Below, piece by piece: positions 56,471-64,000 of a stretch of DNA of 64,000 nt. Under the pieces are notes generated by a model. That model worked only from the letters and a program-made list of their open reading frames with translations. It did not search any database and was not told where the DNA came from. Position numbers and translations under genes: made by a program. This stretch comes from UBA1672 sp051967755 (GTDB taxonomy: Bacteria; Pseudomonadota; Alphaproteobacteria; Micavibrionales; Micavibrionaceae): NCBI GenBank assembly GCA_051967755.1, contig JBQDYD010000002.1, forward strand, positions 310,001 through 374,000. Direction: 5' to 3'. Every line of letters begins with the position of its first letter. Position 1 is the first letter of the stretch.

Positions 56471-57382
56471 ATGCCTATCATGCATGATATTAAAATGACA
56501 ATTGCAACTGCTGTGGCGGCCGCAGGGCTCAGCGTTTCGGCTCCGGCCTTGGCGCAAGAGGCTGAGTTTGAGCGTGCTTCGGATACAACTGAGGTTGTTC
56601 AATCCAGCTCACAGAATCAGCAAGTTCCGGAAACGGAACTCAAATTCCGTACTGCGAAGTTGCCTAATGGCGAAATGGCAGAAATCACACCTGAGATTGT
56701 TCAGGAATATGCCCACAAGGATCAGTTTAAAATACCGAGCGCAAGAGAAGAAGAGGTCTTGCCGATCAGGTCTTTCATGATTTATGCGGATCACATAGCT
56801 GATACTAAGCGCGCGGCAATCTTTATTGGTGTTGTGGTTGATGATGAGCCGTATAAGCCTCTTTCTCCCGGATATGAAGGGCGCGATCATTTTCGTGATG
56901 TTCAAAGAAGCATCACACATTTAGTGACCGGCTATGATCCTGACATTCCAAGAAATGAGCAGGAGCAAGGGCAGAGTATTGCAGAAATTTATGGGGCAGA
57001 GGTTCAGGCGATTGTGCCTTTACGCTATAAAGAAGGGTTGGCGTACACTAACCCTGATGGTGTTAAGCACGATATAAGAGTAAATGATATTATCATGATG
57101 ATTAACGATCACTTTATTCCTGTTGAGCTCGAGGGCGGTAATCATTTCCCTGGCGATGTCCAGGAAATGGAAGAGTGGTTAAAATATTTCTTGGATAGGG
57201 ATATGCACAGATATTCTCGTCAAGAATATTTCGCTAACAAAGAGGAAATCAGAGCGAATGCTGATCGCAGATACTCAGGGATTGAACTGGTTCTTGATGA
57301 AGACAGACGTGAGACCAATTTACGCGGTGATGCTGCCGGTGGCAGTCGTGCAGGAACAGTTGCCGCTCTTCAGAATGACTAA
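56471..57382 (+). CDS. Hypothetical exported protein, 303 residues
   Basis: The start has AGGGGAAAC upstream. A signal peptide (AVAAAGLSVSAPALAQEA) is followed by a mostly soluble, charged protein with motifs MIYADHIADTKRAAIFIGVV, YEGRDHFRDVQRSITHLV and VNDIIMMINDHFIPVELEG. The family is unknown to me. It is followed by a terminator. TATAAT at 56430-56435 may be a -10 box with a poor -35. Confidence 0.65.
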   Translation: MPIMHDIKMTIATAVAAAGLSVSAPALAQEAEFERASDTTEVVQSSSQNQQVPETELKFRTAKLPNGEMAEITPEIVQEYAHKDQFKIPSAREEEVLPIRSFMIYADHIADTKRAAIFIGVVVDDEPYKPLSPGYEGRDHFRDVQRSITHLVTGYDPDIPRNEQEQGQSIAEIYGAEVQAIVPLRYKEGLAYTNPDGVKHDIRVNDIIMMINDHFIPVELEGGNHFPGDVQEMEEWLKYFLDRDMHRYSRQEYFANKEEIRANADRRYSGIELVLDEDRRETNLRGDAAGGSRAGTVAALQND

Positions 57383-57410
57383 TCACTGAAATCGCTAATG
57401 CAGAATTAAA

Positions 57411-57439
57411 AAGCCTCCTAGATTTAGGAAGCTTTTTTT
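57411..57439 (+). terminator. Terminator after the 303-residue gene
   Basis: AAGCCTCCTA (57411-57420) and TAGGAAGCTT (57425-57434) form a 10-base-pair stem with one mismatch and a GATT loop, followed by seven T residues. Confidence 0.75.
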
Positions 57440-57516
57440 ATGATGTTTAAAAATTTATATATACAGACTGTGCTGTGGTTTCTGTAGAAACCTAAAAGCA
57501 AAAGAGGGGTGGCCTC

Positions 57517-58866
57517 TTATACAATCATTCTTGCGACTGCAGGCTGTGTGTTGTTTTCCAGGCTATTGTCTAATGTGATTAGTGGCTGGTCATCAACTGC
57601 GGCCACTTTAGCTGCAAAATGATCTGTAATCACATTTGTGTTTTCTTCACCACTGCCGGAAAATGACCCAAATGCGCTGCCCGCATCAAATGATTCCATT
57701 TGCGCTATGTGATCAAATTCTACAGGCTCACCGGTGCTGAATGCATCTGCTTCCTGATGATCGAATGCGCTATCCATGCTTGCTAGGTGCATGTCTTGAT
57801 GTGTATCAGATCCAAATGCATTTTCTATGTTAGGATTGATGTCCGCACTGGCAAGAAAAGCTGATTCGCCGTTGCCGCCAATTTGTCCTTCTAAAACACT
57901 CAATTCTGATTCAATCGTAGAAGACGCTACTGTTTCATCTGATAATCTTGCGCTGAAGCCGCTGTTATTGTCACCGAACGCTGTGCTTCCGTTATCCAGT
58001 CCGGAAAATCTCGTTCCTTCTGGTGCTGATGAGCCGTGTGAAAGCGCGGTGTCGTGGCCTTTGCTGCCATGCTCGACCCCGGTTTCCTGTTCGTAAGCGT
58101 CCATAAGGCCGTCACGTTTGGTCTCCGTCTCTTCAATCTGAGTATCCGTTTCGCGAATATCTGATCCTGAGTAATCGTCCAGTCGGTCAACGTCAACATT
58201 GCCGTCTTTGTCTTTATGTTGATCCAAAGATCCGCGACCTGTGCGCTGTAAATAGTCATTCCAGCTTCTGCGGGCTTCGCGGCCTCGGGCAGAGTCTTCG
58301 TTGATGAAACCTAAGGATTCTTCTAACTCTTCGAGTTCTGCTTTCTGAGCGTATAAATCTTCCAGTTGTCTGTTCAACTCTTCAATCTGGGCATTTAGGC
58401 GCGCAAGGTAAATTTGTTGTTCCGTCGCAATATCCATTGCACGGCGGCTTGTGCGCTTTCGCTCTTGTTCTTTACGGAACGCATCTGGGTCTTGAATGCC
58501 GATTTTGCGTCGGCCCAGATCTGTTTCCGTATTGGCGTCGCCGGGGCCGTTATTCTGTTCTCTGCCGGTTTCTTTCTGAGAGTAGAGGAAAGTGTGCAAG
58601 TCATGCTCTTCCTCAGCAAATTTTGTGGCGAGCACATTTGCTATTTCAATCTCATCTAATGTTGCCGGAGTTCTTTCAAGGTTTTGTTCTGCACGGATAA
58701 AATCATCCATTGATAGTACCTCAGCACTAAACCCATGTTCGATTTCATCTCTAACACCTTCTGCCACTCCGCCTTGTGCGAAGAGTCCCATAAGTTCTCC
58801 TGCGGAAAACTCAGTGTTGTGCGTCAATTCTTTTACTAATGCAGCCTGTCCCACGTCTTTTGTCAC
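57517..58866 (-). CDS. Hypothetical acidic coiled-coil protein
   Basis: GGGGGT is well spaced for the GTG at 58866, giving 449 residues; a GTG at 58881 is the other choice. The N-terminal half is helical (NVLATKFAEEEHDLHTFLYS), and a long coiled coil follows (ARLNAQIEELNRQLEDLYAQ, KAELEELEESLGF, about residues 145-190). The C-terminal half is low-complexity Ser/Gly/Asp/Glu-rich with phrases such as SAFGSFSGSGEENTN. It has no signal peptide and matches no family I know. It may be a scaffold or a secreted effector; this is not shown. Confidence 0.6.
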   Translation of the reverse strand: MTKDVGQAALVKELTHNTEFSAGELMGLFAQGGVAEGVRDEIEHGFSAEVLSMDDFIRAEQNLERTPATLDEIEIANVLATKFAEEEHDLHTFLYSQKETGREQNNGPGDANTETDLGRRKIGIQDPDAFRKEQERKRTSRRAMDIATEQQIYLARLNAQIEELNRQLEDLYAQKAELEELEESLGFINEDSARGREARRSWNDYLQRTGRGSLDQHKDKDGNVDVDRLDDYSGSDIRETDTQIEETETKRDGLMDAYEQETGVEHGSKGHDTALSHGSSAPEGTRFSGLDNGSTAFGDNNSGFSARLSDETVASSTIESELSVLEGQIGGNGESAFLASADINPNIENAFGSDTHQDMHLASMDSAFDHQEADAFSTGEPVEFDHIAQMESFDAGSAFGSFSGSGEENTNVITDHFAAKVAAVDDQPLITLDNSLENNTQPAVARMIV

Positions 58867-59235
58867 TTTTTTACCCCCCACGGTTGTCCAAGTGTCAACA
58901 AGTCCGATTGAGGGTAAACCCTATTAGTTAATATTATGTAAATGCGAGATTAAGCATGTTTAACAATACTGAAATACATACACGTCACAGAATTTGAAGG
59001 TTTGAATTTCAAACTTTATAACGTCTCCCTGTGTCAACAAAACCGCAGATTTTTCCGTCTTAATATCGTCGACTTAGAAAAACTACGCCTTTTTTTTGTG
59101 GAATGCAAACTTTTTTAAATTTTTTTTATTGCAGATTAGTTTTTGCTAATTGACTGTTCTATAATGAAACTTTTCAGTATTATGGAATGCATTATATATG
59201 CACAAAAGTACATTTTTGCTGTTTACATAAAAAAA
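58867..59235. other. AT-rich spacer with palindrome
   Basis: This 369-base gap lies between two minus-strand genes. It holds the perfect 15-base palindrome GTTTGAA-T-TTCAAAC (59000-59014). A TATAAT on the plus strand near 59160 has no good -35 and no downstream plus-strand gene. No gene is visible. Confidence 0.5.
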
Positions 59236-60498
59236 TCAGCTTTTTTGTCCCGCTTTTGGGGGGAGGGGGATGGTTACGAATAGCACACATAATGAGGCGA
59301 TAAAAATCAGCTCTCCAAGCCACCAGCTTTGCCATAATCCGTACGTCATGGATGCAAATAATAGTGTGATGAATAGTAAGGTTGTTGAAATGCGTTTTGA
59401 TGTGTTTTGCGGTAAGAGTGCCATTTCTTTTAACAAAGCGATGATGACAGCGCTGAATGCCGCAACACCAACCAGGCCGAATTCAATCCATATTTGTACC
59501 GAGAAGTTATGAGGGTGAAGGATTGTATCTTCCGTGTGAAAAATATGCGCATGTTCAAATAGTGGAACATATTTTGTGGCTTCTATACCGAATCCATATA
59601 GCGGATTGTTAAGGGCGTATTTCGTCACAAAATCCCAAATCTCTGCTCTGTTACCTATATATGCGTTATATAGCCACGGAGCAGCCTCTGCATGTGTGTC
59701 AGGTCCAATGTTTAACCATTCTGATTGCGCATTGCCGGCGAGGAAGGAAAATAAATATGAAGTGATTACGGGCGTGAGAAGCATTGCAACTATAATAGAA
59801 ATACCAAAAGCCCAGTATATTTTTCGATATTGAGCGGGAAAAAGAAAAAAGAACATAATCCCTGCAATAAGGGCCAATTGCGCAGATTGGCTTTGGCTTT
59901 GGCTGAGCGCCAGGATCACGGCTCCGGTTAAGGCGACGGTCATCACGGTCTTATATTTTGACTTGGCCAGCGTCAGAAAAAAGAATGATATAAAATAGGC
60001 AAAGATCAAACAAACAAGGCCGCGATTCATAACCGATGTATTAACACGGTCCAGTTCTGTTTTTGTGTGTAGCATTTTATATAGTGTCAGATCTGTGGCC
60101 AGATCAAAGGCGCATAACAGTGCCGCACATATTGTGGCGGCAGGAAATAGCCACCAATAGGGCGTGAAATTTTTGGCGTCTATATTTTTGCAGACCCCGA
60201 CAAAAAGCCCACCTAAGAGCAGGATCGCGGATGCTTTTATTGCGTCTTCGAAAGCTTCGGCAGGTGCAATAGACCATAATGTGCTGATAAGGCAGAGCGC
60301 CGATATTACACCAACAATTTTATAATATAGGGTTGGGATGCCCAATTTCTCTTTACGCAATATCAAAGAATGAAGCGTAAATGTTAAGCCGATAATGAGG
60401 GGCCAGAATGCCAAAAAGCGCGGAAAATGAATGGATAATATCGGTGTGAGCGATATCATAATGAGAAATACCAACGAAGTGCGATCTGTGCGCGCCAA
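59236..60498 (-). CDS. O-antigen ligase/polymerase family membrane protein
   Basis: The 420-residue protein has about 11-12 hydrophobic segments and a large loop with YGFGIEATKYVPLFE and the conserved LHPHNFSVQIWIEFG (the HPHN type motif). This is the Wzy_C pattern seen in O-antigen ligases (WaaL) and polymerases. It would act at the inner-membrane outer face on lipid-linked sugar chains. Ligase and polymerase cannot be told apart by reading. Confidence 0.88.
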   Translation of the reverse strand: MARTDRTSLVFLIMISLTPILSIHFPRFLAFWPLIIGLTFTLHSLILRKEKLGIPTLYYKIVGVISALCLISTLWSIAPAEAFEDAIKASAILLLGGLFVGVCKNIDAKNFTPYWWLFPAATICAALLCAFDLATDLTLYKMLHTKTELDRVNTSVMNRGLVCLIFAYFISFFFLTLAKSKYKTVMTVALTGAVILALSQSQSQSAQLALIAGIMFFFLFPAQYRKIYWAFGISIIVAMLLTPVITSYLFSFLAGNAQSEWLNIGPDTHAEAAPWLYNAYIGNRAEIWDFVTKYALNNPLYGFGIEATKYVPLFEHAHIFHTEDTILHPHNFSVQIWIEFGLVGVAAFSAVIIALLKEMALLPQNTSKRISTTLLFITLLFASMTYGLWQSWWLGELIFIASLCVLFVTIPLPPKAGQKS

Positions 60499-60664
60499 AA
60501 GATAAACCTTTAATATGAATTATTATTTATGTGCAGTTATATCTATGTATCAGATTTCACAAAAACGCATAGAGCTTTTCAAATTTTTTCCAAGGATATA
60601 ACTTTTCTTATCGTCCTATCTGTATAAGATGGGAGCAGTTTCCCGATTTAACAATGGTCAGCGT

Positions 60665-61204
60665 ATGCACAATACGGATGAAACAGAGTTGATACAACGC
60701 GCATCGCGCGGAGATGCCGAGGCGTTTGAGGCTCTGGTAAACACTTACTATGAGGCCATGTTTAAAATGGCATATAAATGGTGCGGGAATAATCGCGATG
60801 CGGAAGATATCACGCAAGAGGCCTGTATCAAGCTTGCGCGCGGTATTGCCAGTTATAAAGGGGATTCAAAATTCACCAGCTGGCTTTATGTGTTGGTCGT
60901 GAATACGGCCAAAGACTGGTATAAATCGCAAAACCGTCACCCCGAAGGAACGGAGCTACTAGAAAGCATCGTCGCGGATGAGGAAAAAACCGAAGACAAA
61001 CTCTATACCAAACAAGTACTGGCAGAGGTTTATAAATTGCCCGAGGCGGAAAAAGAATCGCTGCTTCTTGTTATGGGGCAGGGCTTATCCCATAAAGAGG
61101 CCGCGAAGCTGTCGGGGGTAAAGGAAAGTACGATTTCATGGCGCATTCACGAGGCGCGTAAAAAACTAAGCAGTATATTCGGAAAGGAGGAGCGTTATGG
61201 ATGA
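60665..61204 (+). CDS. ECF-type RNA polymerase sigma factor
   Basis: The ATG at 60665 gives 179 residues starting MHNTDETELIQRASRGDAEAF; the ATG at 60629 would add 12 non-conserved residues. Region 2 (CGNNRDAEDITQEACIKLA) and region 4 (GLSHKEAAKLSGVKESTISW) are clear, with no regions 1 or 3. The stop overlaps the next start by eight bases. Such overlap usually joins an ECF factor to its regulator. Confidence 0.9.
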   Translation: MHNTDETELIQRASRGDAEAFEALVNTYYEAMFKMAYKWCGNNRDAEDITQEACIKLARGIASYKGDSKFTSWLYVLVVNTAKDWYKSQNRHPEGTELLESIVADEEKTEDKLYTKQVLAEVYKLPEAEKESLLLVMGQGLSHKEAAKLSGVKESTISWRIHEARKKLSSIFGKEERYG

Positions 61205-63404
61205 GAAGAAATTAGAGAAGATTTTAAGTGAAGATCACGCTCCCGATATAAATATCAATGCGCGCAAACGTGCGGTCAATCTGGCCGTGGCGGAGTTTAA
61301 AACGGCGCAAAATGAAGAAAAACAAAAAAATCTCCAAGGAAATTCATTCCTCTCTCGTCTTATGGGTAAGAACACTCGTAAAGGAGAGAGGACAATGGAA
61401 AAACGTAAGAGAACAAAATTTATATATGGTGCAACCGCGACGGCGATGGCTGTTATATTGGTTGGCTCATTAAGTATGACGCAGATGAATGAGACAATCA
61501 GCCGTCATGAGGCAAATGTCACCACGCCCATGCCACGCAGTAATACAAACAATTTCGGTAGTATTGCTTCGAATATAAATACATCTGTTTCATCTCTGCC
61601 TGACTTAACTTTCGGCTTAAGTGAATTATTTTCAGGCGATGAAAAGGGGCACGGTGCAAGTTCGCAAAAGTTAAGCCGCGTGCAATTCCATACGGAAGAA
61701 GAGGTTGCACCCGCTTATGTAGAGTCGGTAGAGCAGCAAAACGAAGCCGATCTGGATGCGGCGATTGCAACAGGCAGCAGCGCGATACCAACGCCGATTG
61801 CACCGCAAGAATCAATTGCGATGGCAGCAAAAAAGAAAGAATCTGCACCGTTAGAAAAATGGAGCAGGCAGTCTTCAGGTGGCAAAGATGTGGTCGGTGC
61901 TAAGGCTATGGAAGGTGAGAGCTTTGCCGATGATGCGGTGCGTATTATGCCTCACCCTGAGCCAATGCCTATGCCGATTATTACGCCGGAGCCGAGCCGC
62001 GATCAGTTTGAAAAGGTAACGCCGAATTCCTTTAAACAAGTCGCAAGTGAGCCTGTCTCAACCTTCTCATCTGATGTGGATACGGCAAGTTACGCTTTTG
62101 TCAGAAAGAGCATTAATAACGGCCGCCTGCCTTCACCTGCGCAAGTGCGCGTTGAGGAAATGGTGAATTACTTTGATTATAGCTACGCCGTGCCTGATAG
62201 CCGCGCAGAGCCGTTCAAGCCAACCGTCACAATCGTAGACAGCCCATGGCATGAGGGGCGTAAGCTGATGCATGTCGGGATTAAGGGCTATCAGGTAGAG
62301 CCACAATCTCTGCGCTCTAACCTTGTATTCTTGCTCGATGTCTCAGGGTCTATGAACCAAGCAGATAAGCTTCCGCTTGTGAAATCATCGATGAATATGC
62401 TCCTCGATAGCCTTCACCCGGATGACACGGTGTCGATCGTGACCTATGCAGGGCACACAGGCGTTGTGTTAGAGCCGACCAAAGTATCGCAGCGATCAAC
62501 CATCATTAATGCGATGAATAATCTTCGCGCCGGTGGTGGCACGGCAGGTGCGGCGGGTATCCGCCTTGCCTATGACATGGCCGAGCAGAATTTCGATGAG
62601 GGCGCAGTCAACCGCGTGCTGCTTGCGACTGATGGTGACTTTAATGTCGGCATCACCAACCGTGATGAGTTGAAATCCTATATTGAGAATAAGCGTGAGA
62701 AGGGCATTTTCCTCTCTGTACTTGGCTTTGGTATGGGGAATTATAATGACCATCTGATGCAAACCCTGGCGCAAAACGGTAACGGTATCGCCGCCTATAT
62801 CGATAGTTTGAAAGAAGCGCAGAAAGTGTTAGTGCAAGAGGCGCGATCATCACTGTTCCCGATTGCCAAGGATGTGAAGTTTCAGGTGGAGTTTAACCCC
62901 GCCGCGGTCGCAGAATATCGCTTGATTGGCTATGAAACACGCAGCCTGAAGCGCGAAGATTTCAATAATGACAAAATCGATGCAGGCGATATTGGGGCAG
63001 GCCACAGTGTTACGGCGATTTATGAATTCGTTCCTGTCGGCAGTGACGCGGTGACGATGGATCCGCTGCGCTATGGCACCAAATCAGATCAGGCGAAACC
63101 TGTTGGTGATGCGAATGAATATGCATTCTTGAAGATGCGCTATAAATTACCGATGGAGAGCACAAGTAAGCTGATCACAGAGCCTGTTCGTAAGAACGCC
63201 GAATATAAACGTGACCTGAGCGATGTGCGCTTTGCGATTGCGGTGTCTGCCTTCGCGCAAAAGCTGCAGGGCGGGCATTATACAGGTGATTATAGCTTTG
63301 ATGAGATCATTGAACTTGCACAGGAAAACAAAGGTACTGATCCTTATGGATACCGCACAGAGTTCATTCAAATGGTGCGTTTGGCAAAGACTTTGTCCAG
63401 ATAA
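61197..63404 (+). CDS. Membrane-anchored VWA protein with anti-sigma-like N-terminus (YfbK-like)
   Basis: Residues 1-72 are short, charged and cytoplasmic by prediction, in the place of an anti-sigma domain. One membrane helix spans about 75-94. A low-complexity linker follows, then a YfbK-type N-terminal region (YAFVRKSINNGRLPSPAQVR, EMVNYFDYSY). A VWA domain with the metal site DVSGSMNQ (about residue 380) comes next, then the DUF3520-like C-terminus (VRFAIAVSAFAQKLQGG). It overlaps the sigma gene. The whole could sense an envelope signal and hold the sigma factor; this is inference. Confidence 0.85.
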   Translation: MDEKKLEKILSEDHAPDININARKRAVNLAVAEFKTAQNEEKQKNLQGNSFLSRLMGKNTRKGERTMEKRKRTKFIYGATATAMAVILVGSLSMTQMNETISRHEANVTTPMPRSNTNNFGSIASNINTSVSSLPDLTFGLSELFSGDEKGHGASSQKLSRVQFHTEEEVAPAYVESVEQQNEADLDAAIATGSSAIPTPIAPQESIAMAAKKKESAPLEKWSRQSSGGKDVVGAKAMEGESFADDAVRIMPHPEPMPMPIITPEPSRDQFEKVTPNSFKQVASEPVSTFSSDVDTASYAFVRKSINNGRLPSPAQVRVEEMVNYFDYSYAVPDSRAEPFKPTVTIVDSPWHEGRKLMHVGIKGYQVEPQSLRSNLVFLLDVSGSMNQADKLPLVKSSMNMLLDSLHPDDTVSIVTYAGHTGVVLEPTKVSQRSTIINAMNNLRAGGGTAGAAGIRLAYDMAEQNFDEGAVNRVLLATDGDFNVGITNRDELKSYIENKREKGIFLSVLGFGMGNYNDHLMQTLAQNGNGIAAYIDSLKEAQKVLVQEARSSLFPIAKDVKFQVEFNPAAVAEYRLIGYETRSLKREDFNNDKIDAGDIGAGHSVTAIYEFVPVGSDAVTMDPLRYGTKSDQAKPVGDANEYAFLKMRYKLPMESTSKLITEPVRKNAEYKRDLSDVRFAIAVSAFAQKLQGGHYTGDYSFDEIIELAQENKGTDPYGYRTEFIQMVRLAKTLSR

Positions 63405-63430
63405 TTACCAATATCGACATAAAAATGAGG

Positions 63431-63459
63431 AAGAGGCCGTGTATTCGGCCTCTTTTTAT
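63431..63459 (+). terminator. Terminator after the VWA gene
   Basis: AAGAGGCCG (63431-63439) and CGGCCTCTT (63446-63454) form a perfect nine-base-pair stem with a TGTATT loop, followed by TTTATT. Confidence 0.8.
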
Positions 63460-63520
63460 TAGCTTTTTGTGTAAATATATATTACACAGTGCCTTGAATT
63501 TAATGGAGACACGGTACGTT

Positions 63521-64000
63521 ATGAGCCAGAATTTAAGAAATATCGCAATTATTGCACACGTTGACCACGGAAAAACCACGCTTATCGATTCGATCATGAA
63601 GCAAAGCGGGACATTTCGTGCCAACCAAAATGTTGATGAACGTGTTATGGATTCCAACGATCTTGAGAAAGAGCGCGGAATTACAATTTTGGCGAAGCCG
63701 ACATCTATCCAGTGGGGTGATACACGCATTAATATCATCGACACACCGGGTCACGCCGACTTTGGTGGTGAGGTGGAGCGCGTGCTTCATATGGCTGATG
63801 GTGTGATTTTGCTAACCGATGCGGCCGAAGGGCCAATGCCGCAAACAAAGTTTGTTTTGGGTAAAGCGTTGGCGCAGGGTTTACGCCCGATCGTGATTAT
63901 CAACAAGATTGACCGCCCGGACGGCAGACCGGAAGAGGTGGTTGATGAAGTGTTTGACCTGTTCGTGTCATTAGATGCGAATGATGAACAGCTCGACTTC
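63521..64000 (+). CDS. typA: GTP-binding protein TypA/BipA (3' end outside window)
   Basis: The ATG at 63521 begins MSQNLRNIAIIAHVDHGKTT and the frame stays open to the window edge, 160 residues of an expected 600 or so. The G motifs are AHVDHGKTTLIDSIMKQSG, DTPGHADFGGEVERVLHMAD and NKIDRPDGRPEEVVDEVFDL. TypA is a ribosome-associated translation GTPase linked to stress and cold growth. TGGAGAC precedes the start by 13 bases. Confidence 0.96.
   Translation, partial: MSQNLRNIAIIAHVDHGKTTLIDSIMKQSGTFRANQNVDERVMDSNDLEKERGITILAKPTSIQWGDTRINIIDTPGHADFGGEVERVLHMADGVILLTDAAEGPMPQTKFVLGKALAQGLRPIVIINKIDRPDGRPEEVVDEVFDLFVSLDANDEQLDF

Noticed and set aside
59155..59166. Plus-strand TATAAT as a promoter
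   Set aside because: No acceptable -35 element at 16-18 bases and no plus-strand gene downstream for more than 1 kb.

Overview
The window looks like a chromosome segment of a free-living alphaproteobacterium of moderate GC (mid-40s percent by eye, not counted). The main evidence is gene order: an uninterrupted S10-spc-alpha series running rplO..secY-adk-rpsM-rpsK-rpoA-rplQ, followed by a DegP-type protease. Alphaproteobacterial-style SapC, YegP and CysNC proteins agree with this. The family within the class cannot be fixed by reading alone; a Micavibrio-like or other low-GC relative is possible.

Layout. 1-571 is the tail of a DUF1501 gene. 751-11832 is rplK-rplA-rplJ-rplL-rpoB-rpoC, with leader and attenuator hairpins before rplJ and rpoB. 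11887-13578 is a minus-strand multi-membrane protein that splits rpoC from rpsL. 13676-28494 is the str-S10-spc run (rpsL, rpsG, fusA, tuf, rpsJ to rplO) behind a strong promoter and closed by a strong terminator. 28556-30029 is an inserted two-gene unit of exported HExxH proteins with its own promoter. 30161-34827 is secY, adk and the alpha operon (rpsM, rpsK, rpoA, rplQ). 34879-36467 is panC-panB on the minus strand and 36518-37927 is a DegP-type protease.

From about 37930 the window is accessory in character. It holds a tandem array of small stem-loops broken by a 100-N assembly gap, a 90-residue unknown, a single-chain GlyRS, two tandem OafA-like acyltransferases, YegP, a methyltransferase, a lytic transglycosylase-like protein, an acyl-CoA dehydrogenase, a Cys-rich exported protein, an HTH/coiled-coil protein, SapC and UDP-glucose dehydrogenase. 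A sulfate-activation operon follows (cysD, a small Cys-rich exported protein, cysNC, cysQ), then three unknown proteins, an O-antigen ligase/polymerase, an ECF sigma factor coupled to a membrane-anchored VWA protein, and the start of typA.

How the genes fit together. The first 37 kb is the transcription and translation core. In the second part, Ugd, the PAPS-making cysD-cysNC-cysQ operon with no reductase genes beside it, the acyltransferases and the O-antigen ligase suggest surface polysaccharide made from uronic acids, with sulfation and acylation; this is inference from content. The least explained items are the HExxH pair, the duplicated CxECxxxC protein inside the cys operon together with an altered APS-kinase motif, the stem-loop array, and the Lys/Ala-rich tails on three ribosomal proteins.
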